A stretch of DNA of 64,000 nucleotides from SZUA-1377 sp964622255. Lineage in GTDB: Bacteria; Campylobacterota; Campylobacteria; Campylobacterales; QNZT01. Positions 24,861-33,408 of the stretch are shown here, in pieces. The notes below the pieces were generated by a model. It did not search any database. It had not been told where the DNA came from and saw nothing but the letters and a program-made list of their open reading frames with translations. How positions within the stretch are numbered: position 1 is the stretch's first letter; each line of letters starts with the position of its first letter. A program made the position numbers and the translations under genes. The DNA lies in NCBI GenBank assembly GCA_964622255.1, contig CAZUPK010000098.1:36140-100139 (forward strand). Reading direction: 5' to 3'.

Positions 24861-24930
24861 CTTCTTTGTAACAAATAGTAACATATATAGCATAATTACA
24901 ATAAGAATGTGTTACAAAAAGTAACTTATT
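24861..24930. promoter_or_regulatory. acnB promoter with clustered TGTTAC(A/T) boxes
   Basis: Four related heptamers lie in 60 bp: TGTAACA (24867-24873), AGTAACA (24877-24883), TGTTACA (24910-24916) and AGTAACT (24920-24926). The first three match, on one strand or the other, the published HP1021 box TGTT[TA]C[TA]; the fourth has one mismatch. Within each pair the starts are 10 bp apart, one helical turn. They sit 65-125 bp before the acnB ATG. Confidence 0.6.
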
Positions 24931-24990
24931 AACTCTATAAAATAATATTTTAGTAAAATCTTAAAATACCAAACTAGTTAAGGAGAATAA

Positions 24991-27579
24991 ATGGGTCTTA
25001 TTGAAGATTATAAACAACATACAAAAGAGAGAGCTAAACTTGGTGTTCCACCACTTCCGCTTACAAAGAAGCAGGTTGCAGAACTTGTAAAGCTTTTAAA
25101 GCAAGATCCTATACCAGAAGAGGATTATCTTTTAGATTTACTAAAAAATAGAATAAATCCGGGTGTTGATGATGGAGCTTATGTAAAAGCAGCTTTTTTA
25201 AATGCCATAATAGTAGGTGATGCACACTGTAAAGCTATAGATAGAGTAGATGCGGTTAAGATACTAGGAACTATGCTTGGTGGATACAATGTTGGACCGC
25301 TAGTAGAGGCACTTAAGCACCAAGATGTTGCAGTAGCTCAAGCAGCAGCAGATGAACTTAAAAATACTATACTTATTTATGATAGTTTTAATGATGTAAA
25401 AGATCTTATGGATGAGGGTAATTCATTTGCTAAAGAGGTTATAGAGTCTTGGGCAAGTGCTGAGTGGTTTTTAAATAAATCGGAGTTTGAAAAAGAGATA
25501 ACAGTAGTAGTATATAAAGTTCCAGGAGAGACAAATACAGATGATTTAAGTCCGGCAAGTGAAGCATTTACAAGAAGTGATATACCTTTACATGCAAATT
25601 CTATGCTAGTAGCAAGGATAGAAAAACCTCTTGAGACTATGGCAGAGCTTAAGAAAAAAGGGTATCCTTTAGCATATGTTGGAGATGTTGTTGGAACAGG
25701 TTCTAGTAGAAAGTCAGGTATAAACTCCGTTCAGTGGCATATAGGTAGAGATATTTTGGGGGTTCCAAACAAAAGAACAGGCGGAGTTGTTATCGGTTCT
25801 ATCATTGCTCCTATCTTTTTTAATACTGCTGAGGACAGTGGGTGTCTTCCTATAGAGGCTCCGGTAGATCAGCTTGAAACTGGTGATGTTATAACTATAA
25901 AACCGTTTGAGGGTGTGATAGAAAAAGATGGAAAAGTTGTAAGTGAGTTTAAACTAAAACCAAATACACTTCCAGATGAGATGAGAGCAGGGGGGAGAAT
26001 TCCACTTATCATAGGAAAAGGACTTACAGCAAAAGCAAGAGAGGCTTTAGGACTTGGTGCTACTGATGTTTTTATGACCCCTAAGCAACCTAAAGGTGAT
26101 GATAGCGGTTATACTTTAGCTCAAAAGATAGTTGGAAAAGCTTGTGGATTAGAGGGAGTAAAACCTGGTATGTATGTTGAGCCTAGCACAACAACTGTTG
26201 GTAGTCAAGATACAACAGGACCTATGACAAGAGATGAGATAAAAGAGTTGGCAGCACTTACTTTTGGTGCAGATATGGTTATGCAAAGTTTCTGCCACAC
26301 TGCAGCTTATCCAAAACCGGCAGATATCGAACTTCAACATACACTGCCGGATTTTTGGAGTAGTAGAAAGGGTGTTATACTAAGACCAGGTGATGGAGTT
26401 ATACACTCGTGGTTAAATAGACTTTGTCTTCCTGACACGGTTGGAACAGGAGGAGACTCCCACACAAGATTTCCTATAGGTATAAGTTTTCCTGCAGGTT
26501 CAGGTTTGGTTGCATTTGCCGCAGTTACAGGTATGATGCCTCTTACTATGCCGGAGTCTGTTTTAGTTAGATTTAAAGGTGAAATGCAACCGGGTGTAAC
26601 TCTAAGAGATCTTGTAAATGCTATTCCTTATCAAGCTATAAAAGATGGACTTTTAACAGTTGAGAAGAAGGGTAAGAAAAATATCTTCGCAGGTAGAATC
26701 TTAGAGATAGAGGGACTTGAAGACCTAAAATGTGAACAAGCTTTTGAGCTTAGTGATGCTAGTGCTGAAAGAAGTGCGGCAGCTTGCACGGTTAAACTAA
26801 ACAAAGAGCCTATCATAGAGTATTTAGAATCAAACATCGCTCTTATAGAAGAGATGATAAAAGCCGGTTATCAGGATGCTAAAACTTTGCAAAGAAGAGC
26901 AGATAGGATGAGGGAGTGGTTGAAAAATCCGGAACTTTTAGAAGCTGATAAAGATGCAAAATATGTAGCAGTTATCGAGATAAATCTCAACGAAATAACA
27001 GAACCTATTTTAGCTTGTCCAAATGACCCCGATGATGTTGCAACACTAAGTGAAATCTTAGCTGATCCAAAAAGACCTACAGAAAAAATCGATGAAGTAT
27101 TTGTTGGAAGTTGTATGACAAATATTGGTTTGTTTAGAGCTTTAGGAGAGGTTTTAAAAGGTGAAGGACAGGTAAAATCAAGACTATGGATAGCTCCTCC
27201 TACAAAAATGGATGAGATAACTCTAAGAGAGGAGGGCTATTATGCGATATTTGGACAAGCCGGAGCTAGAACTGAGATACCGGGATGTTCACTATGTATG
27301 GGTAATCAAGCAAGAGTTGCAGATGGTGCCATAACTTTTTCAACTTCAACAAGAAACTTTGACAATAGACTTGGAAAAGATGCTCAGGTTTATTTAGGAA
27401 GTGCAGAAGTTGCAGCAGTTACAGCACTCCTTGGAAGACTTCCAACTAAAAAGGAATATTTGGAGATAGTAAGCAAAAAAATAAAACCTGATGTGAAAGA
27501 TAATGTTTACAGATATCTAAACTTCCATAAGGTAAATAGTGAAAGCTTAAAAAGTATGGTTACAGCAGGTATGCTATAA
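24991..27579 (+). CDS. acnB: Aconitate hydratase B
   Basis: 862 residues, the AcnB domain order: N-terminal HEAT-like helices (1-160), the swivel domain, then the three iron-sulfur domains. Cluster cysteines are visible in FVGSCMTNIG (about 707-716) and GCSLCMGNQ (about 768-776), with SHTRFPIG in the active site. It interconverts citrate and isocitrate. Good ribosome site AAGGAG before the ATG. An upstream cluster of TGTTACA-type sites suggests regulation by the CemR-family protein of this window. Confidence 0.97.
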   Translation: MGLIEDYKQHTKERAKLGVPPLPLTKKQVAELVKLLKQDPIPEEDYLLDLLKNRINPGVDDGAYVKAAFLNAIIVGDAHCKAIDRVDAVKILGTMLGGYNVGPLVEALKHQDVAVAQAAADELKNTILIYDSFNDVKDLMDEGNSFAKEVIESWASAEWFLNKSEFEKEITVVVYKVPGETNTDDLSPASEAFTRSDIPLHANSMLVARIEKPLETMAELKKKGYPLAYVGDVVGTGSSRKSGINSVQWHIGRDILGVPNKRTGGVVIGSIIAPIFFNTAEDSGCLPIEAPVDQLETGDVITIKPFEGVIEKDGKVVSEFKLKPNTLPDEMRAGGRIPLIIGKGLTAKAREALGLGATDVFMTPKQPKGDDSGYTLAQKIVGKACGLEGVKPGMYVEPSTTTVGSQDTTGPMTRDEIKELAALTFGADMVMQSFCHTAAYPKPADIELQHTLPDFWSSRKGVILRPGDGVIHSWLNRLCLPDTVGTGGDSHTRFPIGISFPAGSGLVAFAAVTGMMPLTMPESVLVRFKGEMQPGVTLRDLVNAIPYQAIKDGLLTVEKKGKKNIFAGRILEIEGLEDLKCEQAFELSDASAERSAAACTVKLNKEPIIEYLESNIALIEEMIKAGYQDAKTLQRRADRMREWLKNPELLEADKDAKYVAVIEINLNEITEPILACPNDPDDVATLSEILADPKRPTEKIDEVFVGSCMTNIGLFRALGEVLKGEGQVKSRLWIAPPTKMDEITLREEGYYAIFGQAGARTEIPGCSLCMGNQARVADGAITFSTSTRNFDNRLGKDAQVYLGSAEVAAVTALLGRLPTKKEYLEIVSKKIKPDVKDNVYRYLNFHKVNSESLKSMVTAGML

Positions 27580-27607
27580 TCTTTAAAATGTTTTTTAGTA
27601 TAATTCT

Positions 27608-27632
27608 CCTATGCCTTTTTTTGGGGCATAGG
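27608..27632 (+). promoter_or_regulatory. Hairpin covering the mltG ribosome site
   Basis: CCTATGCC (27608-27615) pairs perfectly with GGCATAGG (27625-27632) across a 9-base loop. The right arm overlaps the AGGGGAT sequence that serves as ribosome site for mltG, 28 bases after acnB stops. It may terminate acnB transcripts weakly (no T-run) or limit mltG translation. Confidence 0.5.
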
Positions 27633-27634
27633 GG

Positions 27635-28588
27635 ATGTATATGAGAAAAATCTTAAAATATTTTTTTAATTTTGTATTTTTAGTTTTAATCTCTTTGTTG
27701 TTCTTTTATTTTTACTTACACGACTATCTTAAAACTACTATTCGAAATCCAAAGATAGTTTATATTCCAAAAGGTTCTACCAAAAGTGTATATGAGTATT
27801 TTGTAAAAAAAGGTTATGGCTTAAATCTTATTGATTACTATATTATAAAATATAAAGGCTATCCACAAGCCGGTTGGATAGATGTAAAAGAGGAAAATCT
27901 CTCAAGATGGGATTTTTTTTACAAAATTACACACTCTCGTGCTATGGAAATAAATATAACTATAGTTCCTGGTGAGACAACAGAGATAGTTTTAGAGCAA
28001 TTAGCCAAAAAATATAGTTTAAGTGTTACAAAACTACACACTTTTTATAAAGAATTTGCACCATATCCAGAAGGAGTAATCATTCCAGAAACTTACACTT
28101 ACTATAAAGGGATAGATGAGAAAAAGTTAATAAAACTTTTACTTTCTTCATCTTTAAAAAGGCATAAACTGCTATCAAAAAAATTGTTAGATTATTATAA
28201 AGAGGATGAATGGTTTAAAAAATACATAACTATAGCTTCTATCATACAAAAAGAGTCTGCAAATAAAAAGGAGATGTCAAAAATATCAGCAGTTATCTAC
28301 AATCGCCTAAAAAAAGGGATGAAATTACAAATGGACGGCACTTTAAACTATGGAAAAAACTCTCATAAAAAGGTTACTCCAAAGCAAATAAGAGATGATA
28401 ACAGCAGTTTTAACACATATAAAATAAAGGGTTTACCTCCATATCCTGTGTGTATTGTAGAAAAAAGTGCTGTTATAGCAGCGGTAAAACCGGATAAAAA
28501 TGACTACCTATATTTTGTAAAAAAAGATAAAAATTCACACTATTTTTCTAAAACATATAAAGAGCATAAGAAAAATATAAAAAGATAA
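27635..28588 (+). CDS. mltG: Endolytic murein transglycosylase MltG
   Basis: 317 residues; an alternative ATG at 27641 fits the ribosome site better and would drop two residues. One N-terminal membrane helix (about 8-28), then a LysM-like region and the YceG domain with catalytic Glu207 in IIQKESAN, plus YNRLKKGMKLQMDGTLNYGK and GLPPYPVCIV. It cleaves nascent glycan strands to end chains. Full length. Confidence 0.93.
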   Translation: MYMRKILKYFFNFVFLVLISLLFFYFYLHDYLKTTIRNPKIVYIPKGSTKSVYEYFVKKGYGLNLIDYYIIKYKGYPQAGWIDVKEENLSRWDFFYKITHSRAMEINITIVPGETTEIVLEQLAKKYSLSVTKLHTFYKEFAPYPEGVIIPETYTYYKGIDEKKLIKLLLSSSLKRHKLLSKKLLDYYKEDEWFKKYITIASIIQKESANKKEMSKISAVIYNRLKKGMKLQMDGTLNYGKNSHKKVTPKQIRDDNSSFNTYKIKGLPPYPVCIVEKSAVIAAVKPDKNDYLYFVKKDKNSHYFSKTYKEHKKNIKR

Positions 28589-28614
28589 GTGTGTAAAAAT
28601 GAAACACTTTTTTT
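28587..28614 (+). terminator. Hairpin plus T-run after mltG
   Basis: AAGTGT (28587-28592, overlapping the stop codon) pairs with ACACTT (28604-28609), followed by a run of T to 28614. The stem is short, so efficiency is uncertain. The loop contains TGAAACA, which on the minus strand reads TGTTTCA, a single match to the HP1021 box. Confidence 0.45.
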
Positions 28615-28705
28615 ATGCTTTTTTTTAATGCCTTTGCTTTCATAAAACTTAAAATACTAACTTGATAAGATAATGTAATGAAAATATACATCGTAAGGAG
28701 ATTTA

Positions 28706-30880
28706 ATGGCAAAGATTTTGTGGTCAAAAATAGATGAGGCACCAGCACTAGCTACTTATTCGCTATTTCCGATAGTAAAAAAGTTTATAAATAGTGCAGG
28801 AGTTGATATAGAACAAGCTAATATATCACTTGCAGGAAGAGTTTTAGCTGCTATGGGTAAAGGAGAAGATGAGTTAGCAAAACTTGGTGAGTTAGTTTTA
28901 AAACCAGAAGCAAATATCATAAAACTACCAAATATTTCAGCTTCTATTCCTCAACTAAAAGCATGTATTGCTGAACTTCAAGAGCATGGATTTGATATAC
29001 CTGATTTTCCAGAAGATCCTCAAACAGATGAGGAAAAAGAGCTTAGAGTAAAATATGCAACTTGTCTTGGAAGTGCGGTAAATCCGGTTTTAAGAGAGGG
29101 TAACTCGGATAGAAGAGCAGCAGTTGCAGTTAAAAAGTTTGCTCAAAAAAATCCTCATAAATTAAAGCCTTTTGACAAAAATTGTAAAGCTTATGTTGCA
29201 CATATGGACAAAGGTGATTTTTATGAAAATGAAAAATCAATTATCACAGAAAAAGATGATACTCTAAGTATAGAGTTAAATGGAAAACAATTAACTACTA
29301 TGGATGTTGAAAAAAATGATGTTGTATCATCATCTTTTATGAGTGCCAAAGAGTTGAGTGAGTTTTTGAAAAAAAGTGTTGAAGATGCTAAAGAAAAAGA
29401 TCTTCTATGGTCATATCATTTAAAGGCTACTATGATGAAGGTTAGTGATCCTATTATGTTTGGTCACGGTGTTAAAGTTTTCTTCAAAGAGGTTTTTGAT
29501 AAATATGCAGATGAATTTGAAAAACTTGGAGTAAATCCTGATCTTGGTATCGGTGATCTTCTTAAAAAGATAGAAAAATCAGACAAAAAAGATGAGATAA
29601 AAGCTGATATAGAAAAAATCATCAAAGAGGGAAAACCAAATATCGCTATGGTTGATAGTGATAACTTGATAACAAATCTTCACTTTTCAAACAATATCAT
29701 CATAGATGCTTCTATGCCACCGGTTATTAGAGAGGGTGGGAAGATGTGGAATAAAGATGGTCAGTTACAAGAGTGTGTAGCTGTTATCCCTGATAGAAGT
29801 TATGCAACTATGTATAGTGAGATTGTGGAGGATTGTAAAGAAAACGGACAGTTTGATGTTGCTACTATGGGACATGTATCAAATGTTGGTTTGATGGCTA
29901 AAAAAGCTGAAGAGTATGGCTCTCATCCATTTACTTTCAAAGTTAGCGAAGATGGGAAAATGGAAGTAAAGAATAGTAGTGGAGATGTTTTAATAAGTCA
30001 TAATGTTAAAAAAGGTGACATTTGGAGAGCTTACAGAGCTAAAAATGTTGCTGTAAAAGATTGGGTAAGACTTGCAGTTGAGAGAGCTAGACTAACCAAA
30101 GATCCTGCAATTTTCTGGTTAGATGAAAATAGAGCTCACGATAAAAGCTTGATAGAGTTAGTTAAAAAGTATTTAGCTAAACACGACATAGATGGTTTAA
30201 ATATAGAGATAATGGCTCCAAGAGAGGCTATGGCTTATACACTAGCTAGAACTAGAAAGGGATTAAATACTATCAGTGTTACAGGAAATATTCTAAGAGA
30301 CTATTTGACAGATCTTTTCCCTATCTTAGAGCTTGGAACAAGTGCTAAGATGTTATCTATTGTTCCACTGCTTGCTGGAGGAGGACTTTTTGAAACCGGT
30401 GCTGGTGGTTCAGCTCCAAAACATGTTGAGCAGTTTTTAAAAGAGGGACACTTAAGATGGGATAGTTTAGGAGAGTTCTTGGCACTAGCAGAGAGTTTAA
30501 GAATGATCTATAACCAAACAAATGATAAAAAAGTTAAAGCTATGCTTGATGCACTAGATAAAGCAAATGAGGCATATCTTGATAACAATAAAGCTCCAGG
30601 AAGAAAGGTTGGACAACCTGACAATAAAGCAAGTCATTTTTACTTAGCTATGTATTGGGCTGATGCTTTAGCAAATCAGACAGAGGATAAAGAACTTGCT
30701 GAAAAGTTTGCTCCTGTTGCAAAAGCTTTAAAGGAAAATGAAGACAAAATCATAGAAGAACTTCTTACAGTAGAAGGAAAAGCACAAGATATAGGTGGTT
30801 ACTTTCATCTAGATGATGCTAAGGCTGAAAAAGCTATGAGACCAAGTAGCACTTTAAATAGTATCATTAACTCTATATAA
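28706..30880 (+). CDS. icd: Monomeric NADP isocitrate dehydrogenase
   Basis: 724 residues, close to the ~740 of the monomeric class, unrelated in length to the ~400-residue dimeric type. Signature runs include SLAGRVLAAMG, ATCLGSAVNPVLREGNSDRRAA, and GTSAKMLSIVPLLAGGGLFETGAGGSAPKH. It interconverts isocitrate and 2-oxoglutarate plus CO2; the reductive direction is used in autotrophic relatives. Ribosome site AAGGAG. It opens the nine-gene TCA run ending at oorC. Confidence 0.97.
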   Translation: MAKILWSKIDEAPALATYSLFPIVKKFINSAGVDIEQANISLAGRVLAAMGKGEDELAKLGELVLKPEANIIKLPNISASIPQLKACIAELQEHGFDIPDFPEDPQTDEEKELRVKYATCLGSAVNPVLREGNSDRRAAVAVKKFAQKNPHKLKPFDKNCKAYVAHMDKGDFYENEKSIITEKDDTLSIELNGKQLTTMDVEKNDVVSSSFMSAKELSEFLKKSVEDAKEKDLLWSYHLKATMMKVSDPIMFGHGVKVFFKEVFDKYADEFEKLGVNPDLGIGDLLKKIEKSDKKDEIKADIEKIIKEGKPNIAMVDSDNLITNLHFSNNIIIDASMPPVIREGGKMWNKDGQLQECVAVIPDRSYATMYSEIVEDCKENGQFDVATMGHVSNVGLMAKKAEEYGSHPFTFKVSEDGKMEVKNSSGDVLISHNVKKGDIWRAYRAKNVAVKDWVRLAVERARLTKDPAIFWLDENRAHDKSLIELVKKYLAKHDIDGLNIEIMAPREAMAYTLARTRKGLNTISVTGNILRDYLTDLFPILELGTSAKMLSIVPLLAGGGLFETGAGGSAPKHVEQFLKEGHLRWDSLGEFLALAESLRMIYNQTNDKKVKAMLDALDKANEAYLDNNKAPGRKVGQPDNKASHFYLAMYWADALANQTEDKELAEKFAPVAKALKENEDKIIEELLTVEGKAQDIGGYFHLDDAKAEKAMRPSSTLNSIINSI

Positions 30881-30884
30881 CCTT

Positions 30885-30902
30885 AGAGGGATTTTTCCCT
30901 CT
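30885..30902 (+). terminator. Hairpin between icd and mdh
   Basis: AGAGGGA (30885-30891), TTTT loop, TCCCTCT (30896-30902), directly after the icd stop. No clear T-run follows, so it may be an attenuator or an mRNA-stability element rather than a strong terminator. Confidence 0.5.
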
Positions 30903-30939
30903 TAAATCTACGAAAATTTTTTAAATCTAAAGGAGAACA

Positions 30940-31917
30940 ATGAAAGGAACAAGAGTAGGAATAGTTGGAGCTGGAAATGTTGGTGCGACAGTTGCATACT
31001 CTCTAGCTATGAAGGGTATTTGTCACGAGATAATACTTCGTGATAATAATATGGACAGAGCAAAAGGAATGGCACTTGATATGAGTCAAGCTGCAAATGC
31101 TGCAAGATCACATACAGTTGTGAGTGTTGCAAATGATATGAGTGAATTAACTGATTGTGATGTTGTAGTCATAACTGCAGGAAGCCCTAGAAAACCCGGT
31201 ATGAGTAGGGATGATCTTTTGATGATAAATGCAAACATTATGAAAGAGGTTGTTACAGATATAAAAAAATACTCTTCAAATGCCATTTTGGTTCCTGTTT
31301 CAAATCCCCTTGATGCTATGGTTTATACTGCTATAAAGGTTAGTGGTTGGCCAAAAGAGAGAGTAGTTGGAATGGCAGGAATCTTAGATAGTGCTAGAAT
31401 GGCTCATTTTATATATGAAAAACTAAAGCAAAAAGACCCAGAGGGTATAGGTTATGCAGCAGGGCAAATAAGAGCTAGTGTTTTAGGTGGTCACGGAGAT
31501 GATATGGTTCCGCTTCCAAAATACTCAACTATCGCAGGAGTTGCTTTAACCGATCTTTTAACTGACGAAGAGATAGAAGAGGTTGTAGAAAAGACTAGAC
31601 ATGGTGGAGCAGAGATAGTAGGATATCTAAAAACTGGTTCAGCTTATTATGCACCTGCAAAAGCAACTTCACTTATGGTAGAGGCTATCGTAAAAAATAC
31701 AAAGCAGATATTCCCTTGTGCAGTGCAACTTGGTGATGAATACGGAAAAGAGTATGAAGGTATAGTAAATGGAGTTCCTGTAATACTTAGTTCAAAAGGT
31801 GCAGAGAGAATTATACCTGTAGAGTTAAGTGATGAGCAAAAAGAGCAGTTTGATAGAAGTATAAAGTCAGTTAAACAATTGATAGATACTTTAGAAAACA
31901 ATAAATTTTTTGATTAA
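30940..31917 (+). CDS. mdh: Malate dehydrogenase (LDH-like class)
   Basis: 325 residues. Rossmann loop GAGNVGATVAYSLAM (10-24), catalytic-region ILDSARMAHFI and GGHGDDMVPL with the proton-relay His. It interconverts malate and oxaloacetate. AAGGAG ribosome site. Located between icd and the fumarase genes, consistent with a co-regulated pathway block. The family overlaps lactate dehydrogenases, but context favours malate. Confidence 0.94.
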   Translation: MKGTRVGIVGAGNVGATVAYSLAMKGICHEIILRDNNMDRAKGMALDMSQAANAARSHTVVSVANDMSELTDCDVVVITAGSPRKPGMSRDDLLMINANIMKEVVTDIKKYSSNAILVPVSNPLDAMVYTAIKVSGWPKERVVGMAGILDSARMAHFIYEKLKQKDPEGIGYAAGQIRASVLGGHGDDMVPLPKYSTIAGVALTDLLTDEEIEEVVEKTRHGGAEIVGYLKTGSAYYAPAKATSLMVEAIVKNTKQIFPCAVQLGDEYGKEYEGIVNGVPVILSSKGAERIIPVELSDEQKEQFDRSIKSVKQLIDTLENNKFFD

Positions 31918-31929
31918 AAAGGGGATGAT

Positions 31930-32781
31930 ATGAGAGAGTTAGCATATGAAGATGTAGTTGATGCTATAAAGAAGATGATTATTCATACAGCTTACAATCT
32001 TCCTAAAGATGCTTTAAAAAAGATGGAAGAGGCTTATGAAAAAGAAAAGTCTCCAGTTTCAAAAGAGGTTTTAAAACAACTTTTAGAAAATGCCCGTATA
32101 GCAAGAGAAGAAGATAGACCGCTTTGTCAAGATACAGGACTTGCAGTATTTTTCATAAAAGTTGGTGAAGATCTTAAGATAAAAGGTGGAACTTTAAAGG
32201 ATGCTATCAATGAAGGAACTGCAAAAGGTTATGAAAAGGGATATTTAAGGGCATCAACTTGTGAACCTTTTAGTAGAGCAAACTTAAAGGATAAGATAGG
32301 ATATAACCTTCCAGCTATCATTCACTTTGATTTAGTAGAGGGTGATAAACTTGATATTGAGTATGCCGCAAAAGGCGGTGGTAGCGAAAATGTTAGCCGT
32401 GCAAAAGTTTTTCCTCCAGCAGCAGGAAAAGAGGGAATCATAGAGTTTGTAAAAGAGGTTATCTCTGATGCAGGTGGAAATCCTTGTCCTCCTTTAACTG
32501 TTGGAATCGGAATTGGTGGAACATTTGAAAAAGCGGTTATATCTAGTAAACATGCATTATTTAGAGAGCTAGGAAGTAAAAATGAAGATCCTGAATTGGC
32601 AGAGCTTGAAAAAACTATAAAAACTGAACTCAACAAACTCGGTATTGGTTCTATGGGTATGGGAGGAACCCAAACGGTTCTTGGAGTGCATATAGAGGCA
32701 AATCCTTGTCATATTGCTAGTCTTCCGGTTTCGGTAAATGTTCAGTGTCATAGTTCAAGACATACACATATAGTATTATAG
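31930..32781 (+). CDS. Fumarate hydratase class I, alpha subunit
   Basis: 283 residues. It corresponds to the N-terminal half of iron-sulfur fumarases, with likely cluster cysteines in CQDTG (about 64), ASTCEPFSR and GGNPCPP. GGGSENVSRAKVFPPA is the family signature. It pairs with the beta subunit 9 bp downstream to hydrate fumarate. TtdA (tartrate dehydratase) is related, but the position between mdh and sucCD supports fumarase. Confidence 0.92.
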   Translation: MRELAYEDVVDAIKKMIIHTAYNLPKDALKKMEEAYEKEKSPVSKEVLKQLLENARIAREEDRPLCQDTGLAVFFIKVGEDLKIKGGTLKDAINEGTAKGYEKGYLRASTCEPFSRANLKDKIGYNLPAIIHFDLVEGDKLDIEYAAKGGGSENVSRAKVFPPAAGKEGIIEFVKEVISDAGGNPCPPLTVGIGIGGTFEKAVISSKHALFRELGSKNEDPELAELEKTIKTELNKLGIGSMGMGGTQTVLGVHIEANPCHIASLPVSVNVQCHSSRHTHIVL

Positions 32782-32790
32782 GAGAAAGTC

Positions 32791-33345
32791 ATGGCAACAT
32801 ACAATTTAACAACTCCACTAACTGATGAGGATATAGAAAAGCTAAAGTGTGGTGATACTGTAAATTTGAGTGGAACAATATATACAGCAAGAGATGCTGC
32901 ACATAAAAGGCTTGTTGAACTTATAGCAGAGGATAAAGAGTTACCTTTTGATTTACAAGGAAGTGTTATCTACTTTGTAGGACCAACTCCTCCAAAACCA
33001 GGGGACCCTATAGGAAGTGCCGGACCTACAACAAGCTATAGAATGGATAGTTATTCTCCAACCTTAATAAAACATGGGCAAAAAGGTATGATAGGTAAGG
33101 GTAAAAGAAATATGGAGGTTAGAGAGGCTTGTAAAAAGTATAAAGCTGTTTACTTTGGTGCAACCGGAGGTGCAGGAGCACTTCTTGGAAAACTGATAAA
33201 ATCAGCTGAAGTTATAGCATATCCAGAACTAGGTCCTGAAGCGATAAGAAAGTTAGAGGTTGAAAACTTCCCTGTAACTGTGGTAAACGACATGTATGGT
33301 TGTGATCTATATGAAGAGGGAAGAAAACAGTATGAAGTGAAGTAG
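32791..33345 (+). CDS. Fumarate hydratase class I, beta subunit
   Basis: 184 residues. GTIYTARDAAHKRL near 25-38, YFVGPTPPKPGDPIGSAGPTTSYRMD (51-76) and YFGATGGAGALLGK are typical of the C-terminal half of class I fumarases. Good ribosome site AGGAG. Forms the heteromer with the alpha subunit; a stable hairpin lies after its stop. Confidence 0.93.
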   Translation: MATYNLTTPLTDEDIEKLKCGDTVNLSGTIYTARDAAHKRLVELIAEDKELPFDLQGSVIYFVGPTPPKPGDPIGSAGPTTSYRMDSYSPTLIKHGQKGMIGKGKRNMEVREACKKYKAVYFGATGGAGALLGKLIKSAEVIAYPELGPEAIRKLEVENFPVTVVNDMYGCDLYEEGRKQYEVK

Positions 33346-33352
33346 TTAGTAG

Positions 33353-33381
33353 TTTTAAACTGGACTTTGTTCAGTTTAAAA
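33353..33381 (+). promoter_or_regulatory. Perfect hairpin between fumarase beta and sucC
   Basis: TTTTAAACTG (33353-33362) and CAGTTTAAAA (33372-33381) pair perfectly. Inside them GAC and GTT add three more pairs (one G-U), leaving a three-base loop. No T-run follows, so it is not a standard terminator. It may be a processing or stabilising element, or an operator, splitting the TCA run. Confidence 0.6.
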
Positions 33382-33408
33382 ATAAAAATAGAAGGAGGAA
33401 AACAATAG

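Noticed and set aside
24867..24926. CRISPR-like repeats in the acnB promoter
   Set aside because: Units are only 7 bp and not separated by uniform spacers; they fit regulator half-sites instead.
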